From Halogranum amylolyticum (GTDB taxonomy: Archaea; Halobacteriota; Halobacteria; Halobacteriales; Haloferacaceae), in contig NZ_FODV01000004.1 in NCBI RefSeq assembly GCF_900110465.1, positions 86,108 through 150,107 on the forward strand: 64,000 nt of DNA. The letters are read 5' to 3'. The notes below the pieces were generated by a model. That model did no database searches. It was not told where the DNA came from and saw only the letters and a list, made by a program, of their open reading frames with translations. The position numbers and the translations under genes were made by a program. Positions 52,515 through 62,068 of the stretch are shown here, piece by piece (positions within the stretch are counted from its first letter, which is position 1; every line of letters starts with the position of its first letter).

Positions 52515-53384
52515 CTACAGGAAACTCTCGATGTGGTCTGCGACTTCTTCCGGTGTGTCGCCGACCGGGACGCTCGCGTCGTTCAGGGCGCTGATCTTGG
52601 ACTCGGCCGTGCCGGTTCCGCTGCCGGAGACGATGGCACCGGCGTGACCCATGCGCTTGCCCGGCGGGGCGGTGCGGCCCGCGATGAAGCCGGCGACCGG
52701 CGTGTCCATGTTCTCGGCGATGAACTTCGCGGCCTGCTCCTCGTCCTCGCCACCGATCTCACCGCACATGACTACGGCTTCGGTCTCCTCGTCGGCCTCG
52801 AACAGTTCGAGGGCGTCGACGAACGAGGTGCCGATGATGGGGTCGCCGCCGATACCGACGGCGGTAGTCTGGCCGATGCCGCGCTGGGTCAGGTTGTCGA
52901 CCACCTGGTAGGTGAGCGTCCCCGAACGGGAGACGAGCCCGACGTTGCCGTCGGTGAAGATGTTGCCCGGCAGGATGCCGAGTTTGGCCTCACCGGGCGT
53001 GATGATGCCCGGACAGTTCGGGCCGAGCAGGCGCGTGTCGGTCTCCGAGAGGCGCTTGTTCACCTTGGCCATGTCCTGCGTCGGGATGCCCTCGGTGATG
53101 GCGACGACGAACTCGAGGTCCGTGTCGAGCGCCTCGAAGACGGCGTCGGCCGCGAACGACGGCGGAACGAAGACGACCGAGGCGTCGGCGTCCTGCTTCT
53201 CGACCGCTTCGTCGACCGTGTCGTAGACGGGGATGCCGTGGACCTTCTGTCCACCTTTGCCGGGGACCGCACCGGCTACGACGTTCGTCCCGTACTCCAT
53301 CATCTGTTCGGTGTGGAACTTCCCTTCCCCACCGGTGATGCCCTGTACCACGACGCGCGTGTCGTCGTCGACGAGAATGCTCAT
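52515..53384 (-). CDS. sucD: Succinate-CoA ligase alpha subunit
   Basis: 289 residues. The active His is in [10 protein letters not shown]; the CoA-binding Rossmann start [23 protein letters not shown] is clear. With SucC it makes succinate and ATP (or GTP) from succinyl-CoA in the citric acid cycle. The start overlaps the sucC stop by four bases, so sucC-sucD is one operon. Confidence 0.96.
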   Translation of the reverse strand: MSILVDDDTRVVVQGITGGEGKFHTEQMMEYGTNVVAGAVPGKGGQKVHGIPVYDTVDEAVEKQDADASVVFVPPSFAADAVFEALDTDLEFVVAITEGIPTQDMAKVNKRLSETDTRLLGPNCPGIITPGEAKLGILPGNIFTDGNVGLVSRSGTLTYQVVDNLTQRGIGQTTAVGIGGDPIIGTSFVDALELFEADEETEAVVMCGEIGGEDEEQAAKFIAENMDTPVAGFIAGRTAPPGKRMGHAGAIVSGSGTGTAESKISALNDASVPVGDTPEEVADHIESFL

Positions 53385-54526
53385 TCGTTTGCCTCCTCAG
53401 CGTTCTTGACCGCCTGCTGTACGGCGTCTTCGAGTGTCTCTTCTACTTCCACGAGGTCGGTGTTGAGGATCTCCATCCCCTCCTCGGCGTTGGTGCCGGC
53501 GAGGCGGACGACGACCTTCTTCGGGATCTCGTCGAACGACTCCAGCGCCTCGTTGATCCCCTTGGCGACCTCGTCGCCGCGGGTGATGCCGCCGAAGATG
53601 TTGAAGACGACCGCGTCGACGTTCTCGTCGGAGAACACCATGTCCAGCGCGTTCGTCACGCGCTCGGCCTTCGCGCCGCCGCCGATGTCGAGGAAGTTGG
53701 CGGGCGTGCCGCCGTAGTGGTCGACGAGGTCGAGCGTCGTCATGACGAGACCTGCACCGTTGCCGATGATGCCGACGTTCCCCGAGAGACGGACGTAGTC
53801 GAAGCCGTATTCGCCGGCTTTCCGCTCCAGATCGTCCTCGTAAGTCTCCTCCTCCATCTCGGCGAGGTCGGGCTGGCGGAACAGCGCGTCGTCGTCGATG
53901 TTCATCACGGCGTCGGCCGCGACGACCTCGTCGTCCTCCGTGATCATCACGGGGTTGACCTCGATCTCCGAGGCGTCTTTCGACTCGTAGAGTTCGTAGA
54001 GCGTCGTGAGGATCGAGGCGACGTCGAGGGCGACCTCCTTCGGGATGCCGGCCTCGTAGCAGACCTTTCGGGCCTGATACGGGTGCATGCCGAAGGCGGG
54101 GTCGATGTGTTCGCGGGCGATGGCGTCGGGGGTCTCCGCTGCGACCTCCTCGATGTCGACGCCACCCTCCGTCGAGATCATCGCGACCGGCTTGCCCTCG
54201 GCGCGGTCCATCGTGACGCCGACGTAGAGTTCGTTCTTGAAATCGACGCCGGCTTCGACGAGCACCTGTTCGACGGTGTAGCCTTTGAGGTCCATCCCGA
54301 GGATGGAGTCGGCGGCCTCGCGGGCCTCCTCCTCGCTCGTCGCGATCTTGATGCCGCCGGCCTTCCCGCGGCCACCGACGTGAACCTGCGCCTTGATGGC
54401 TGCCGGGTAGCCGATCTCCTCTACGGCCGCCATCACTTCGTCGACGCTCGACGCGAGCCGGGAGTCAGGGACGGGAATCCCGGCATCGGCGAAGATATCC
54501 TTCGCCTGATATTCGTGAAGCTTCAT
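53381..54526 (-). CDS. sucC: Succinate-CoA ligase (ADP-forming) beta subunit
   Basis: 381 residues. An ATP-grasp domain starts [20 protein letters not shown] and has [15 protein letters not shown], with [15 protein letters not shown] and the C-terminal [16 protein letters not shown]. Length and motifs are normal. CTTAAATC-type TATA sequence is about 30 bases before the ATG, so the operon starts here. Confidence 0.96.
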   Translation of the reverse strand: MKLHEYQAKDIFADAGIPVPDSRLASSVDEVMAAVEEIGYPAAIKAQVHVGGRGKAGGIKIATSEEEAREAADSILGMDLKGYTVEQVLVEAGVDFKNELYVGVTMDRAEGKPVAMISTEGGVDIEEVAAETPDAIAREHIDPAFGMHPYQARKVCYEAGIPKEVALDVASILTTLYELYESKDASEIEVNPVMITEDDEVVAADAVMNIDDDALFRQPDLAEMEEETYEDDLERKAGEYGFDYVRLSGNVGIIGNGAGLVMTTLDLVDHYGGTPANFLDIGGGAKAERVTNALDMVFSDENVDAVVFNIFGGITRGDEVAKGINEALESFDEIPKKVVVRLAGTNAEEGMEILNTDLVEVEETLEDAVQQAVKNAEEANE

Positions 54527-54552
54527 GCGTCCGTAAGCGTGCGAGGTATGTG

Positions 54553-54560
54553 CTTAAATC
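54553..54560 (-). promoter_or_regulatory. TATA-like box of sucCD
   Basis: Reads ATTTAAGC on the minus strand, about 30 bases before the sucC ATG at 54526. Confidence 0.5.
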
Positions 54561-54631
54561 CCATCCATCTAGGCCAAGACCTGCCAGAAAAGCCGCTTTC
54601 GTTTGCCGATTCTTACGAATCTTTACTCGGT

Positions 54632-54826
54632 TCAGGGTTCCCATTTCGCCTCGGTGCGGACGACGCCGACGCCGCCGACGAGAACGCCGAGGACGACGAG
54701 GCCGATGGCCCCCAACACGACGTTCGCGCTGAGTTCGGGGTCCAGATACTCGACGGCGACGAGAGCGAGCGTTCCGATGAACACACCGACGCCGAACAGC
54801 GCCATGCCGACTCGTTTCAATCCCAT
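54632..54826 (-). CDS. Two-span small membrane protein
   Basis: 64 residues: GMALFGVGVFIGTLALVAVEYL and VVLGAIGLVVLGVLVGGVGVV, joined by a short acidic loop. Function unknown. Confidence 0.65.
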   Translation of the reverse strand: MGLKRVGMALFGVGVFIGTLALVAVEYLDPELSANVVLGAIGLVVLGVLVGGVGVVRTEAKWEP

Positions 54827-54911
54827 GGCCGGGTGCTTCGCCGGGGGACGGCAAAGGCGTTCGGACTTCCCCCACCCCGTGACTTATGACGCCGCTCCGT
54901 GACCCACAGCC

Positions 54912-55691
54912 ATGACAGTTCTCGATCGGTTCAGACTGGACGGACAGACCGCGATCGTCACCGGCGGCAACCGTGGCATCGGCCGCGAGATCGCCGGGGC
55001 GCTCGCCGAGGCGGGCGCGGACGTCGTCGTCGCGAACCGGAACGGAGAGTCTGGACGAGAAGCAGCCGCAGAGATCGCCGACTCGACGGGCGTCGAGACG
55101 CTCGCGGTTGAGACCGACGTCGCCGACGAGGCGTCGGTACGGGCGATGGTCGACACCGTCGTCGAGGCGTTCGGCGAGATCGACGTGCTCGTCAACAACG
55201 CGGGCATCGTCGTCCACGAGGCCGCCGAGACGATGACCGAGGAGGAGTGGGACTCGGTCGTCGACGTCAACCTCAAAGGGACGTTCCTCTGCTCGAAGTA
55301 CGTCGGACGGGAGATGATGGCGTCCGGCGGCGGATCGATTCTGAGCGTCTCTTCGATGTCGGCGTTCGTCGCAAACTACCCGCAGCGACAGGTCGCCTAC
55401 AACGCCTCGAAAGGAGGGATCGAGTCGTTCACCCGCCAACTGGCTTCCGAGTGGGCCGAACACGACATCCGCGTGAACACCGTCGCACCGGGCTACATCC
55501 GCACCGACAACACCGACCAGGCCGACGCCGTCGACCCGGACATCGACGAGATCTGGGAGTCGGAGATGCTGATGGACGAAATCGCCGGACCGGAGGACGT
55601 CGCTCCGACCGCCGTCTTCCTCGCCAGCGACGCCTCGCGCTACATGACCGGCGCGTGCATCGTCGTCGACGGCGGGTACACGGTGCGGTGA
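54912..55691 (+). CDS. Short-chain dehydrogenase/reductase
   Basis: 259 residues. TGGNRGIGREIAGAL binds NAD(P), NNAG follows, and the catalytic Ser-Tyr-Lys is in SVSSMSAFVANYPQRQVAY plus NASKGG. The C-terminal VDGGYTVR is typical of classical SDRs such as glucose dehydrogenase or 3-oxoacyl reductase. Substrate unknown. Convergent with the PfkB kinase gene, three bases apart. Confidence 0.9.
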   Translation: MTVLDRFRLDGQTAIVTGGNRGIGREIAGALAEAGADVVVANRNGESGREAAAEIADSTGVETLAVETDVADEASVRAMVDTVVEAFGEIDVLVNNAGIVVHEAAETMTEEEWDSVVDVNLKGTFLCSKYVGREMMASGGGSILSVSSMSAFVANYPQRQVAYNASKGGIESFTRQLASEWAEHDIRVNTVAPGYIRTDNTDQADAVDPDIDEIWESEMLMDEIAGPEDVAPTAVFLASDASRYMTGACIVVDGGYTVR

Positions 55692-55694
55692 GAG

Positions 55695-56585
55695 CTACTC
55701 GGCGTCGCCGTAATGTCGCTCGTACTCGATGGCGAGCCGGTCGGCCGAGAGGTCGGGGTGGGCGAGCTCCCACGACTCCACCGCGAGCCCGCCGGCGAGC
55801 GTCCCCAGTCGCAGACAGGTCTCGACGTCCTCACCCTGGGCGTGTCCGTAGAGGAACCCCGACACGTAGGCGTCGCCGGCACCGTTCGTGTCGACCATCT
55901 CGAACGGTTCTGCGGGCAGCTCGACCCACGTCCCGTCGCTCGTGAGCGCCGTCGACCCGTCGGCCCCCCGAGTGCAGACGACCAGTTCCGTGCCGGCGTC
56001 GACCTGTTCGCGCATGAACCCGCGGGCGTCGTCGATCCCTTCCTCGCTCAGAAAGAGGTAGTCGGCGGCCTCGACGAACGCCTCGAAGTGAGGGTCCTCG
56101 CCGTCGTAGTCGTGGACGTCACACCAGACCGGCGTATCGGCCCGCTCGGCCGTCGCGAGGAGCGGACGGGTGTAGTCGACCGGGTTGACGACGAACGCGT
56201 CGCTGGTCTCGACGAGGTCGTCGAGTCGGTCGTAGTCGATATCGAGGTCCGGGGTCGACTCGACGACGAAGATACTGATGCGCTCGCCGTCGGCGTTCAT
56301 CAGATTGACGTGTCGCTCGGTGCCGTTCGGGTCTACGTCGTGGAGGAACGTCGCCGGTTCCGCCGCGAACGTCTCTTCGATTATCTCGCCGTAGCGGTCC
56401 TGACCGATCGTGGCGTGGAACGTCACGTCCATCCCCAGGCGGCCGAGGTTCAGCGTCTTCCCCGCGCCGGTCGACCCGACCGTCTCCTGGAAGTTCCTCG
56501 CGCTGTGTGTCTCCGTCTCTCGGGGGAACTCGTCGAGATAGACCATCGCGTTGTACGAACACCCGCCGGCGACGAACACGTCCAT
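55695..56585 (-). CDS. PfkB-family sugar kinase
   Basis: 296 residues. The N-terminal FVAGGCSYNAMVYLDEFPR and the C-terminal anion-hole motif DTNGAGDAYVSGFLYG are the PfkB marks; the Asp in GAGD is the catalytic base. It phosphorylates a sugar or nucleoside of unknown identity. The next-door SDR could act on the same substrate pathway. Confidence 0.88.
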   Translation of the reverse strand: MDVFVAGGCSYNAMVYLDEFPRETETHSARNFQETVGSTGAGKTLNLGRLGMDVTFHATIGQDRYGEIIEETFAAEPATFLHDVDPNGTERHVNLMNADGERISIFVVESTPDLDIDYDRLDDLVETSDAFVVNPVDYTRPLLATAERADTPVWCDVHDYDGEDPHFEAFVEAADYLFLSEEGIDDARGFMREQVDAGTELVVCTRGADGSTALTSDGTWVELPAEPFEMVDTNGAGDAYVSGFLYGHAQGEDVETCLRLGTLAGGLAVESWELAHPDLSADRLAIEYERHYGDAE

Positions 56586-56829
56586 GCATCGGCTAGTCGG
56601 AAACGGGAGTTAGTCCTGCCGTTCTCGGCGGGACGTTGTGTGCGACGAAGATGCAACGTCTCTCGTACGCTTCTCTGAACCTGTTTGGCTCTCGACGTAA
56701 CTGGTGTGCCGAATGTAGAGGACGACCCGGTCACGAGGACACCGACGTGGACGGTCGGAACGAGTGCCACCTCCAGCGTGCTCAGAGAAGACGGTTCTCG
56801 TTCTACAGAGAGAACAACGACCGAGTCTG

Positions 56830-57135
56830 TCACTTCTGTGCGTCTGGTCCAGAGGCCGCTGTGACGTAGACGCCCTCCATATCCGTTTCTTCGACCGTCA
56901 GGGTAACTTCGTCGTCCTCGTCGACACGCTGGTCGGTCACGACAGTCGCAACCTGGATTGGGTTGCGACGGACGAACGCCACGAGAAGGTCCAGTATCGA
57001 GGGGTGACCTCCCTTGCGGAGTACGAGTACGTACCGCGAGTCGGCCAGCGCTTGAAGACCAGGCTCCAAGTCGTGCTCACCCAGTTCGTCTGGCGGGATG
57101 ACGTGGAGGACGTCACCCTGAATTGTCTCGGTCAT
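56830..57135 (-). CDS. Conserved haloarchaeal hypothetical protein
   Basis: 101 residues, acidic, all cytosolic: DVLHVIPPDELGEHDLEPGL, YVLVLRKGGHPSILDLL, VTLTVEETDMEGVYVTAAS. It looks like a small beta-rich fold. It is the last of three genes (winged helix, zinc ribbon, this) read on the minus strand, so a link to the regulator is likely. Function unknown. Confidence 0.6.
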   Translation of the reverse strand: MTETIQGDVLHVIPPDELGEHDLEPGLQALADSRYVLVLRKGGHPSILDLLVAFVRRNPIQVATVVTDQRVDEDDEVTLTVEETDMEGVYVTAASGPDAQK

Positions 57136-57167
57136 GAGCAGTGGCGAAGTACGCCTTTAGGGCTGGG

Positions 57168-57281
57168 CTACTCGTTAGCGGGGGCGGTGAGATCGTCACC
57201 GCCACAGGACTCACACACGAACTGGCTGAAGATTCCGACCGACTGTCGCCGTCCGCACTCCTTGCAGACTACTTGGACCAT
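57168..57281 (-). CDS. 37-residue zinc-ribbon protein
   Basis: ATG 57281 to TAG 57168. MVQVVCKECGRR and FVCESCGGDDL give two CxxC knuckles, a zinc ribbon. It starts one base after the winged-helix gene stop and ends 33 bases before the next gene, so it is cotranscribed. Confidence 0.7.
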   Translation of the reverse strand: MVQVVCKECGRRQSVGIFSQFVCESCGGDDLTAPANE

Positions 57282-57282
57282 C

Positions 57283-57654
57283 TCAGTCACCTCCGGAGTC
57301 GTCTCGACTCGACTCAGTCGGTCGAACGGGTGCCTCTGCTACTTGGCTCACAAGTTCGTACGCGGGCGATATGTTCGGACTACGCGTCACTGCCGCTCCC
57401 CTCCGGTTGTCGGTAGTTGCGTTCACCCCAGCCGGTTTGGGGAGATGCATGGAGTGCGGGCGGAGCGCGACGCGGCGTCCGTCTGCCATGGCGTCGCCGT
57501 CCCCCCCATCGGTCGCGACGAGCCTCTCAGCCACTGTCTCGACGGCCAGCGCGTTCCCCCCACGAAGCGTCTGTAGCACCCCGTGACGCTGCGGATGCGT
57601 CAAGACGGCACAGAGCCGCTTCCGCATATTGCCGTCTCTGTTGATTACGCTCAT
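57283..57654 (-). CDS. Winged-helix DNA-binding protein, DUF7344-like
   Basis: 123 residues. An HTH resembling the haloarchaeal DUF7344 type: LTHPQRHGVLQTLRGGNALAVETVAERLV and later RVALRPHSMHLPKPAGV. The wing part after HLPK is shorter and less regular than expected (PAGVNATTDNRRGAAV), perhaps eroded. It likely regulates transcription. The start ATG 57654 is chosen; an earlier ATG at 57669 exists. The promoter may lie in the end of the upstream Bat-like gene (GATAAATAAACG). Confidence 0.6.
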   Translation of the reverse strand: MSVINRDGNMRKRLCAVLTHPQRHGVLQTLRGGNALAVETVAERLVATDGGDGDAMADGRRVALRPHSMHLPKPAGVNATTDNRRGAAVTRSPNISPAYELVSQVAEAPVRPTESSRDDSGGD

Positions 57655-57711
57655 CGCAACCAGACACACAACCCCTCCCCGAATGTTCTCGTCGGTGGTT
57701 ATGACAACCGT

Positions 57712-58413
57712 TTATTTATCTCCGGCTGTGTCCGTATTCTCCTCCTCCGGTCGCCCCGTGGTCCCAACGTGTTCGAGCATGCACGCTCGCAACACCTTCT
57801 CTGCGCCCCGACGCACGTTCTTCGAGGCCGCCTGCTGAGAGATACCGAGGTCCGCGGCGATCTCCGAGAGGTTCGTTTTCCGGGGTACCGAAAAGTATCC
57901 CTTCTCGATAGCGAGTACCAGCGCCTCGCGCTGGGGTTGGCTGAGCTCGAACTTGCGGCCCGCCCGCGAGGCCTCCTGGAGCGTGTAGACGCTCTCGACG
58001 TGCAGTTTGATGGACTGCTCGGAACAGTAGTTGTAGAAGTCCGCCACCTGGTCGTGAGAGGGAAACCGCACCCGGAAGAACCAGGTGCGGTCGCTGCTCG
58101 TCCCCTCGAGGATCACGGCGTTGGTTTCGGCGAGCAGGTGGATGACGCCATCGAGGTCCGACGCCCACTCCACGCGGTAGAGGGCGGTATCGTCCACGCG
58201 GTCCAGTTGGGTGATACCCCCGACGTCGGGGTCGTCGAGGACGTGTCGTTCGAACGCCTCGAAGTCCTTGCCGGTCGCCCAGAAGTACGGCAGGATTAGA
58301 TTGCCAGTGGGCACGATGGCCTCGAGGTCGATGCTCATCTCCTCGACGGGTGCCAAAACAGACCCGAAGAGGAAGTCCGTGGTGTCGAGAGAGAATTCGA
58401 CGATAATACTCAT
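57712..58413 (-). CDS. Bat-like HTH transcriptional regulator
   Basis: 233 residues. The N-terminal half is a haloarchaeal sensor-like domain (about 1-155). The C-terminal HTH_10 domain has SQPQREALVLAIEKGYFSVPRKTNLSEIAADLGIS and the helix QQAASKNVRRGAEKVL. Members include bacterio-opsin activator-like proteins. The start ATG 58413 fits a TATA-like GGCTATTTGG about 27 bases upstream; a longer frame to 58527 is not supported. Confidence 0.88.
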   Translation of the reverse strand: MSIIVEFSLDTTDFLFGSVLAPVEEMSIDLEAIVPTGNLILPYFWATGKDFEAFERHVLDDPDVGGITQLDRVDDTALYRVEWASDLDGVIHLLAETNAVILEGTSSDRTWFFRVRFPSHDQVADFYNYCSEQSIKLHVESVYTLQEASRAGRKFELSQPQREALVLAIEKGYFSVPRKTNLSEIAADLGISQQAASKNVRRGAEKVLRACMLEHVGTTGRPEEENTDTAGDK

Positions 58414-58434
58414 GAAGAAGAGTACGACTCGTCT

Positions 58435-58444
58435 CCAAATAGCC
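58435..58444 (-). promoter_or_regulatory. TATA-like box of the Bat-like gene
   Basis: Reads GGCTATTTGG on the minus strand, centred 27 bases before ATG 58413, so the transcript would be leaderless. Confidence 0.55.
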
Positions 58445-58631
58445 GTATTCCCGGTTCTCAGAGAAGAAGAACAGCCCAGCGTCGAGTCATCCGTGCCGGC
58501 TATGCGCTCTCTATACAGCCGGGCCACAGCGGTCCAGCCTCGATCAGTTCGTCAGGTCCGTCCCGTATCCCCTCTCGACGTCTCCTTCCGCTTCTATCGG
58601 TTTTATTCCCTCTGACGTGTCACTCTCCACC

Positions 58632-59594
58632 ATGCGCGCAGTCCGCTTCCACGAACACGGAGACACCGACGTACTGCAGGTAGACGAGGTCGACCGACCG
58701 GACCCGGCGCCCGGCCAGGTACTCGTACAGGTCCACGGCGCGGGCGTCAACCCCGTCGACACCTACTTCCGCGAGGGGTCGTACCAGCCGTTTACGATGC
58801 CGATGATCCCCGGCGTCGACGTCGCGGGCGAGGTCGTCGCCGTCGGCGAGGGCGTCGATGGCTTCGCCGAGGGCGACAGCGTCGTCGGCACGGGAATCGG
58901 CAAGGACCACTACGGCGGGTACGCCGAGTACGCCTGCGTTCCGACCGACCGCCTCGCCGTCGTCGACGACGACGTCGACCTCGCGGCTGCCGGTGGACTC
59001 GGCGTCGCGGGCGTCACAGCGTGGCGGGCGCTCGTCGATCACGCGAACCTCAAGCCCGCCGACGTGGCGCTGATCCACGGCGGGAGCGGCGGCGTCGGCC
59101 ACGCGGCGGTCCAGATCGCCGCCGCGACGGGCGCACACGTCGTCACGACCGCGGCACCGGAGTACCACGAACAGGTCGTCGACCTCGGGGCCGACGTCGT
59201 GCTCGACTACGACCGCGACGACTTGGCGGACGCGGTGGTCGAAGCGGGCGACGGCGGCGTCGACGTAATTCTCGACCACCGCCTCGATGACTATCTCCAG
59301 TTCGACGCCGACGTGGCGAATCTCGGGTGCAGGGTCGTCGGCATCGGCGAGAACGACCCGCAGATCGGCCTCTCGCAGTCGTCGGCCGCGAGAGGGAAAG
59401 ATCTGCAGGTGACGCTGATGAGCATGTTCAACACGCCCGATCTGTCGGCCACGCTGGAGAAAGTCGGCTATCTGGTCGACCAGGGCGACCTGGAGATCTC
59501 GGTCGCCCGAACGTACGACCTCGACGAGGCCGCGGAAGCCCAGCGCGCCGTGCTTGAGGACAGTTTCCTCGGGAAGCTGGTGATCGCACCGTAA
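58632..59594 (+). CDS. Quinone oxidoreductase (zinc-free MDR family)
   Basis: 320 residues. The NADPH-binding ALIHGGSGGVGHAAVQIAA and the zeta-crystallin-like N-terminus (VHGAGVNPVDTYFREG) are clear. Structural-zinc Cys are absent, as in quinone reductases. It reduces quinones or alkenals with NADPH. It lies between the regulator and the metalloprotease genes with no overlap. Confidence 0.88.
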   Translation: MRAVRFHEHGDTDVLQVDEVDRPDPAPGQVLVQVHGAGVNPVDTYFREGSYQPFTMPMIPGVDVAGEVVAVGEGVDGFAEGDSVVGTGIGKDHYGGYAEYACVPTDRLAVVDDDVDLAAAGGLGVAGVTAWRALVDHANLKPADVALIHGGSGGVGHAAVQIAAATGAHVVTTAAPEYHEQVVDLGADVVLDYDRDDLADAVVEAGDGGVDVILDHRLDDYLQFDADVANLGCRVVGIGENDPQIGLSQSSAARGKDLQVTLMSMFNTPDLSATLEKVGYLVDQGDLEISVARTYDLDEAAEAQRAVLEDSFLGKLVIAP

Positions 59595-59720
59595 CGTGGT
59601 CACGCAGAGACGACCCGTGTCGGTGAGCGACGGACGAGAGCGCCGGCGAACCGAGCGACCATCACGCCCGACGTCACGGCTTCGCACAAGGGTTTTGTCT
59701 CGCCGTCTCGCAGTAGAGGT

Positions 59721-60677
59721 ATGAACATCTACCGCAGCGTCCGTGCGGTCACCGGTGCCTCCGGAACGGGCATCGTCGACTGGGACGCCGTCGCCGAGGC
59801 CGCGAAAGCCTCCACCCCGCCCGGCGAGCTCTCTCTCTCGGCCGACGAACAGATGGGGTACAAGACCGACGTACAGGACGCCCGGACGCGTCTCCAGACC
59901 GTCGGCGAGGTCGAGTTCGACCTCCCGAACGCCATCGAGATACAGAACCGCCACCACTGGATCGACGCCAACGTCGAGACGTTCGAGCGCGTGATGCGCC
60001 CCATCGAGGAGAAAGGACAGGGCGTCTTCCCCGGCGTCGCCCGCGTCGCCAACACCGGCACGATGGCGTTCATGCTCTCGTTTCTCGGCAAGAACGTCCT
60101 CGGCCAGTACGACCCGCTGCTGCTCGCGGAGGCCGACGACACCGACCACGGCCTCTACTTCGTCCACCCGAACATCAGACGTGTCGCCGACTCGCTGGAC
60201 GTCGACTACCCACGGTTCCGTCGCTGGATCGCCTTCCACGAGGTCTCCCACGCCGCCGAGTTCGGCTCCGCCCCGTGGCTCTCGGGCTACCTCGAAGAGC
60301 GGATGGAGGAGGGGGTCGACGCGCTCTCGGAGGGGAGTCTCGACCGACAGGCGTTCCGCGAACTCGACACGGCGATGACGGCCGTCGAGGGGTACGCCGA
60401 ACTGCTGATGGACCGCGCGTTCGACGACGACTACGCCGACCTCCGGCAGAAACTCGACGCTCGTCGGCGCGGCGGCGGCCCGGTCGCAATGCTCGTCCGT
60501 CGCCTGCTCGGTCTCGGCTTGAAACGCCGGCAGTACGAACGCGGTGCGGCGTTCTTCGAGGCCGTCGCCGACGCCCGCGGCGTCGCCACGGCGAGCAAGG
60601 TGTGGGACCACCCCGACAACCTCCCGACCGACGACGAACTCGACCACCCCGAGCGGTGGGTGCGACGGGTCGCCTGA
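59721..60677 (+). CDS. Zinc-dependent metalloprotease, DUF2342/coenzyme F420-associated family
   Basis: 318 residues. The zincin motif FHEVSHAAEF is at about residue 172, with a Glu catalytic base and two His zinc ligands. The long helical surroundings and length fit the DUF2342 family, found near coenzyme F420 genes in actinobacteria and in haloarchaea. The substrate is unknown. No signal peptide, so it acts inside the cell. The 38-residue gap before the motif includes YFVHPNIRRVADSLDVDYPR. Confidence 0.82.
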   Translation: MNIYRSVRAVTGASGTGIVDWDAVAEAAKASTPPGELSLSADEQMGYKTDVQDARTRLQTVGEVEFDLPNAIEIQNRHHWIDANVETFERVMRPIEEKGQGVFPGVARVANTGTMAFMLSFLGKNVLGQYDPLLLAEADDTDHGLYFVHPNIRRVADSLDVDYPRFRRWIAFHEVSHAAEFGSAPWLSGYLEERMEEGVDALSEGSLDRQAFRELDTAMTAVEGYAELLMDRAFDDDYADLRQKLDARRRGGGPVAMLVRRLLGLGLKRRQYERGAAFFEAVADARGVATASKVWDHPDNLPTDDELDHPERWVRRVA

Positions 60678-60715
60678 GGTCTCTCCGTTCCGACGCTCGA
60701 CTGCGACTTCCGCCG

Positions 60716-60937
60716 TCAGTCGTACCGCCCGTTCGACGGGACGATGTGCGACAGGTAGGCGATGAGAATCCACCCGACGAGGAGGCCACCGACGCCCGTT
60801 GCGGCGACCTGCACCAACGACCCCTGCACCTGCAGGGCGAGCACGGCCGCGGAGACGCCGACGACGAGCACGAACACGAGTTTGAACTGCAACGAGGCGC
60901 TACGTTTCTCTTCGTCCGTGAGACTCGGCCCCACCAT
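60716..60937 (-). CDS. Two-span small membrane protein
   Basis: 73 residues: FKLVFVLVVGVSAAVLALQV and VAATGVGGLLVGWILIAYL. The ATG overlaps the stop of the SnoaL-like gene by one base, so it is coupled. Function unknown. Confidence 0.7.
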   Translation of the reverse strand: MVGPSLTDEEKRSASLQFKLVFVLVVGVSAAVLALQVQGSLVQVAATGVGGLLVGWILIAYLSHIVPSNGRYD

Positions 60938-61356
60938 CAGTCGTCGACGGGGTGGGCCGTGCTCACGTGCATCCCGACGAACAGCCACTCGTCGTCGGCG
61001 TCGTTCGCCGCGTCGTCTCCGTCGACCCCGGTGGACCGCACCGCCAGCGTGCCGCTCCACCGCGTGTCGAACGCGCGGTCGACTCCCTTCTCGGTGTCGC
61101 GCCACTCCATCCGGACGTCGTCGCTGAACGCCGCGTGGCCGTCGCGCTCGACGACGCGGAGGTTCCGACTCTCGACGTGCCAGTCGTCGGTCGTCCGCGT
61201 CTGCTCGCGGAGTCCCTCGGCGACGGCGTCGTAGCCGGTCAGTCGCTCGCCGATACCGAACTTCACCACGTCCTCGCCCTCGGTGAAGTAGGGGTACAGC
61301 GGTTCGCCGCGGCGGAGTGCCTCGTAGTAGTCGAGGACCGTCTCTTCGGCGCTCAT
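60937..61356 (-). CDS. SnoaL-like/NTF2-fold protein
   Basis: 139 residues. A cone-like alpha+beta fold with VLDYYEALRRGEPL and late strands HAAFSDDVRMEWRD and RWSGTLAVRS; the family includes polyketide cyclases and many binding proteins. No definite ligand. It is upstream of and overlapping the membrane gene by one base. Confidence 0.75.
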   Translation of the reverse strand: MSAEETVLDYYEALRRGEPLYPYFTEGEDVVKFGIGERLTGYDAVAEGLREQTRTTDDWHVESRNLRVVERDGHAAFSDDVRMEWRDTEKGVDRAFDTRWSGTLAVRSTGVDGDDAANDADDEWLFVGMHVSTAHPVDD

Positions 61357-61423
61357 AGGAGAGTGGACGGGCGCGGGGCATTTGAACGCTCTGCGAGCGC
61401 TGCGGGCGCGGGCGGCGAGAAGT

Positions 61424-61978
61424 TCACTGGAAGCCGCGGCTGATCTCGTCGCGCTCGACGAGGTCGTCGAGTTCGGCCTCCAGCACCTCCTCGGCGTCTT
61501 CGAACGTCGTCGACAGCTCTTGCAGTCGCTCCGGTCGCTCGGAGAGCTCGAACTCCATCGGCCCGAACGCCGGGCTGTCGACGGCGTCCATCACGTCGCT
61601 GAAGAGGTCCTCGCCCGTCGTCGGCGCGTCGGCGTGGACCTTCAGCGTCTCCGCCAGCCGCTTCGCCATCGACTTCGCGTGGTCTTCGTCCTCCGGCGCG
61701 CCACGGACGGCGAACCGACCCGTCGAGTCGTCGCGGCGGGGCAGAAGCGAGTCGACGTCGCCGTCGACCTTGCGGGCGACCTGCGTGCCGACGCCCTTCA
61801 GCTCGTAGGGGTTCTTCGCGTACGTCTTGAGGTGGAACACACCCACGGTCGGGTGGCCGAGATAGAGGTCCTCGCCGACGCCCGTGCGGCGCTGTCCGGC
61901 CACCGCTCGCCACTCGTCGGGGTCGTCGCCGCTCTCGGTGACGCCGCGGAGGATGTCCGACCAGTCTCTGACGCGCAT
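61424..61978 (-). CDS. Conserved haloarchaeal hypothetical protein
   Basis: 184 residues, helical C-terminus, N-terminus MRVRDWSDILRGVTESGDDP. Conserved-looking parts are VGVFHLKTYAKNPYELKGVG and the acidic helix SERPERLQELSTTFEDAEEV. No membrane part. No known family. Confidence 0.65.
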   Translation of the reverse strand: MRVRDWSDILRGVTESGDDPDEWRAVAGQRRTGVGEDLYLGHPTVGVFHLKTYAKNPYELKGVGTQVARKVDGDVDSLLPRRDDSTGRFAVRGAPEDEDHAKSMAKRLAETLKVHADAPTTGEDLFSDVMDAVDSPAFGPMEFELSERPERLQELSTTFEDAEEVLEAELDDLVERDEISRGFQ

Positions 61979-62068
61979 GGCGTGTCTTGGAGGGTGCAGA
62001 GAAAGAGCGTGTCGGTCTCTCTCACACCGGGGGCGAGACCACGGACGGCGGCGACGTGTCGGCCGCCG

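Noticed and set aside
56649..56869. 73-codon plus-strand frame with two CxxC pairs (WCAEC and VCHFC)
   Set aside because: Arg-rich, unlike the other acidic proteins, and overlaps the 3' end of the opposite gene at 56830; no promoter seen. The Cys pattern may be chance.
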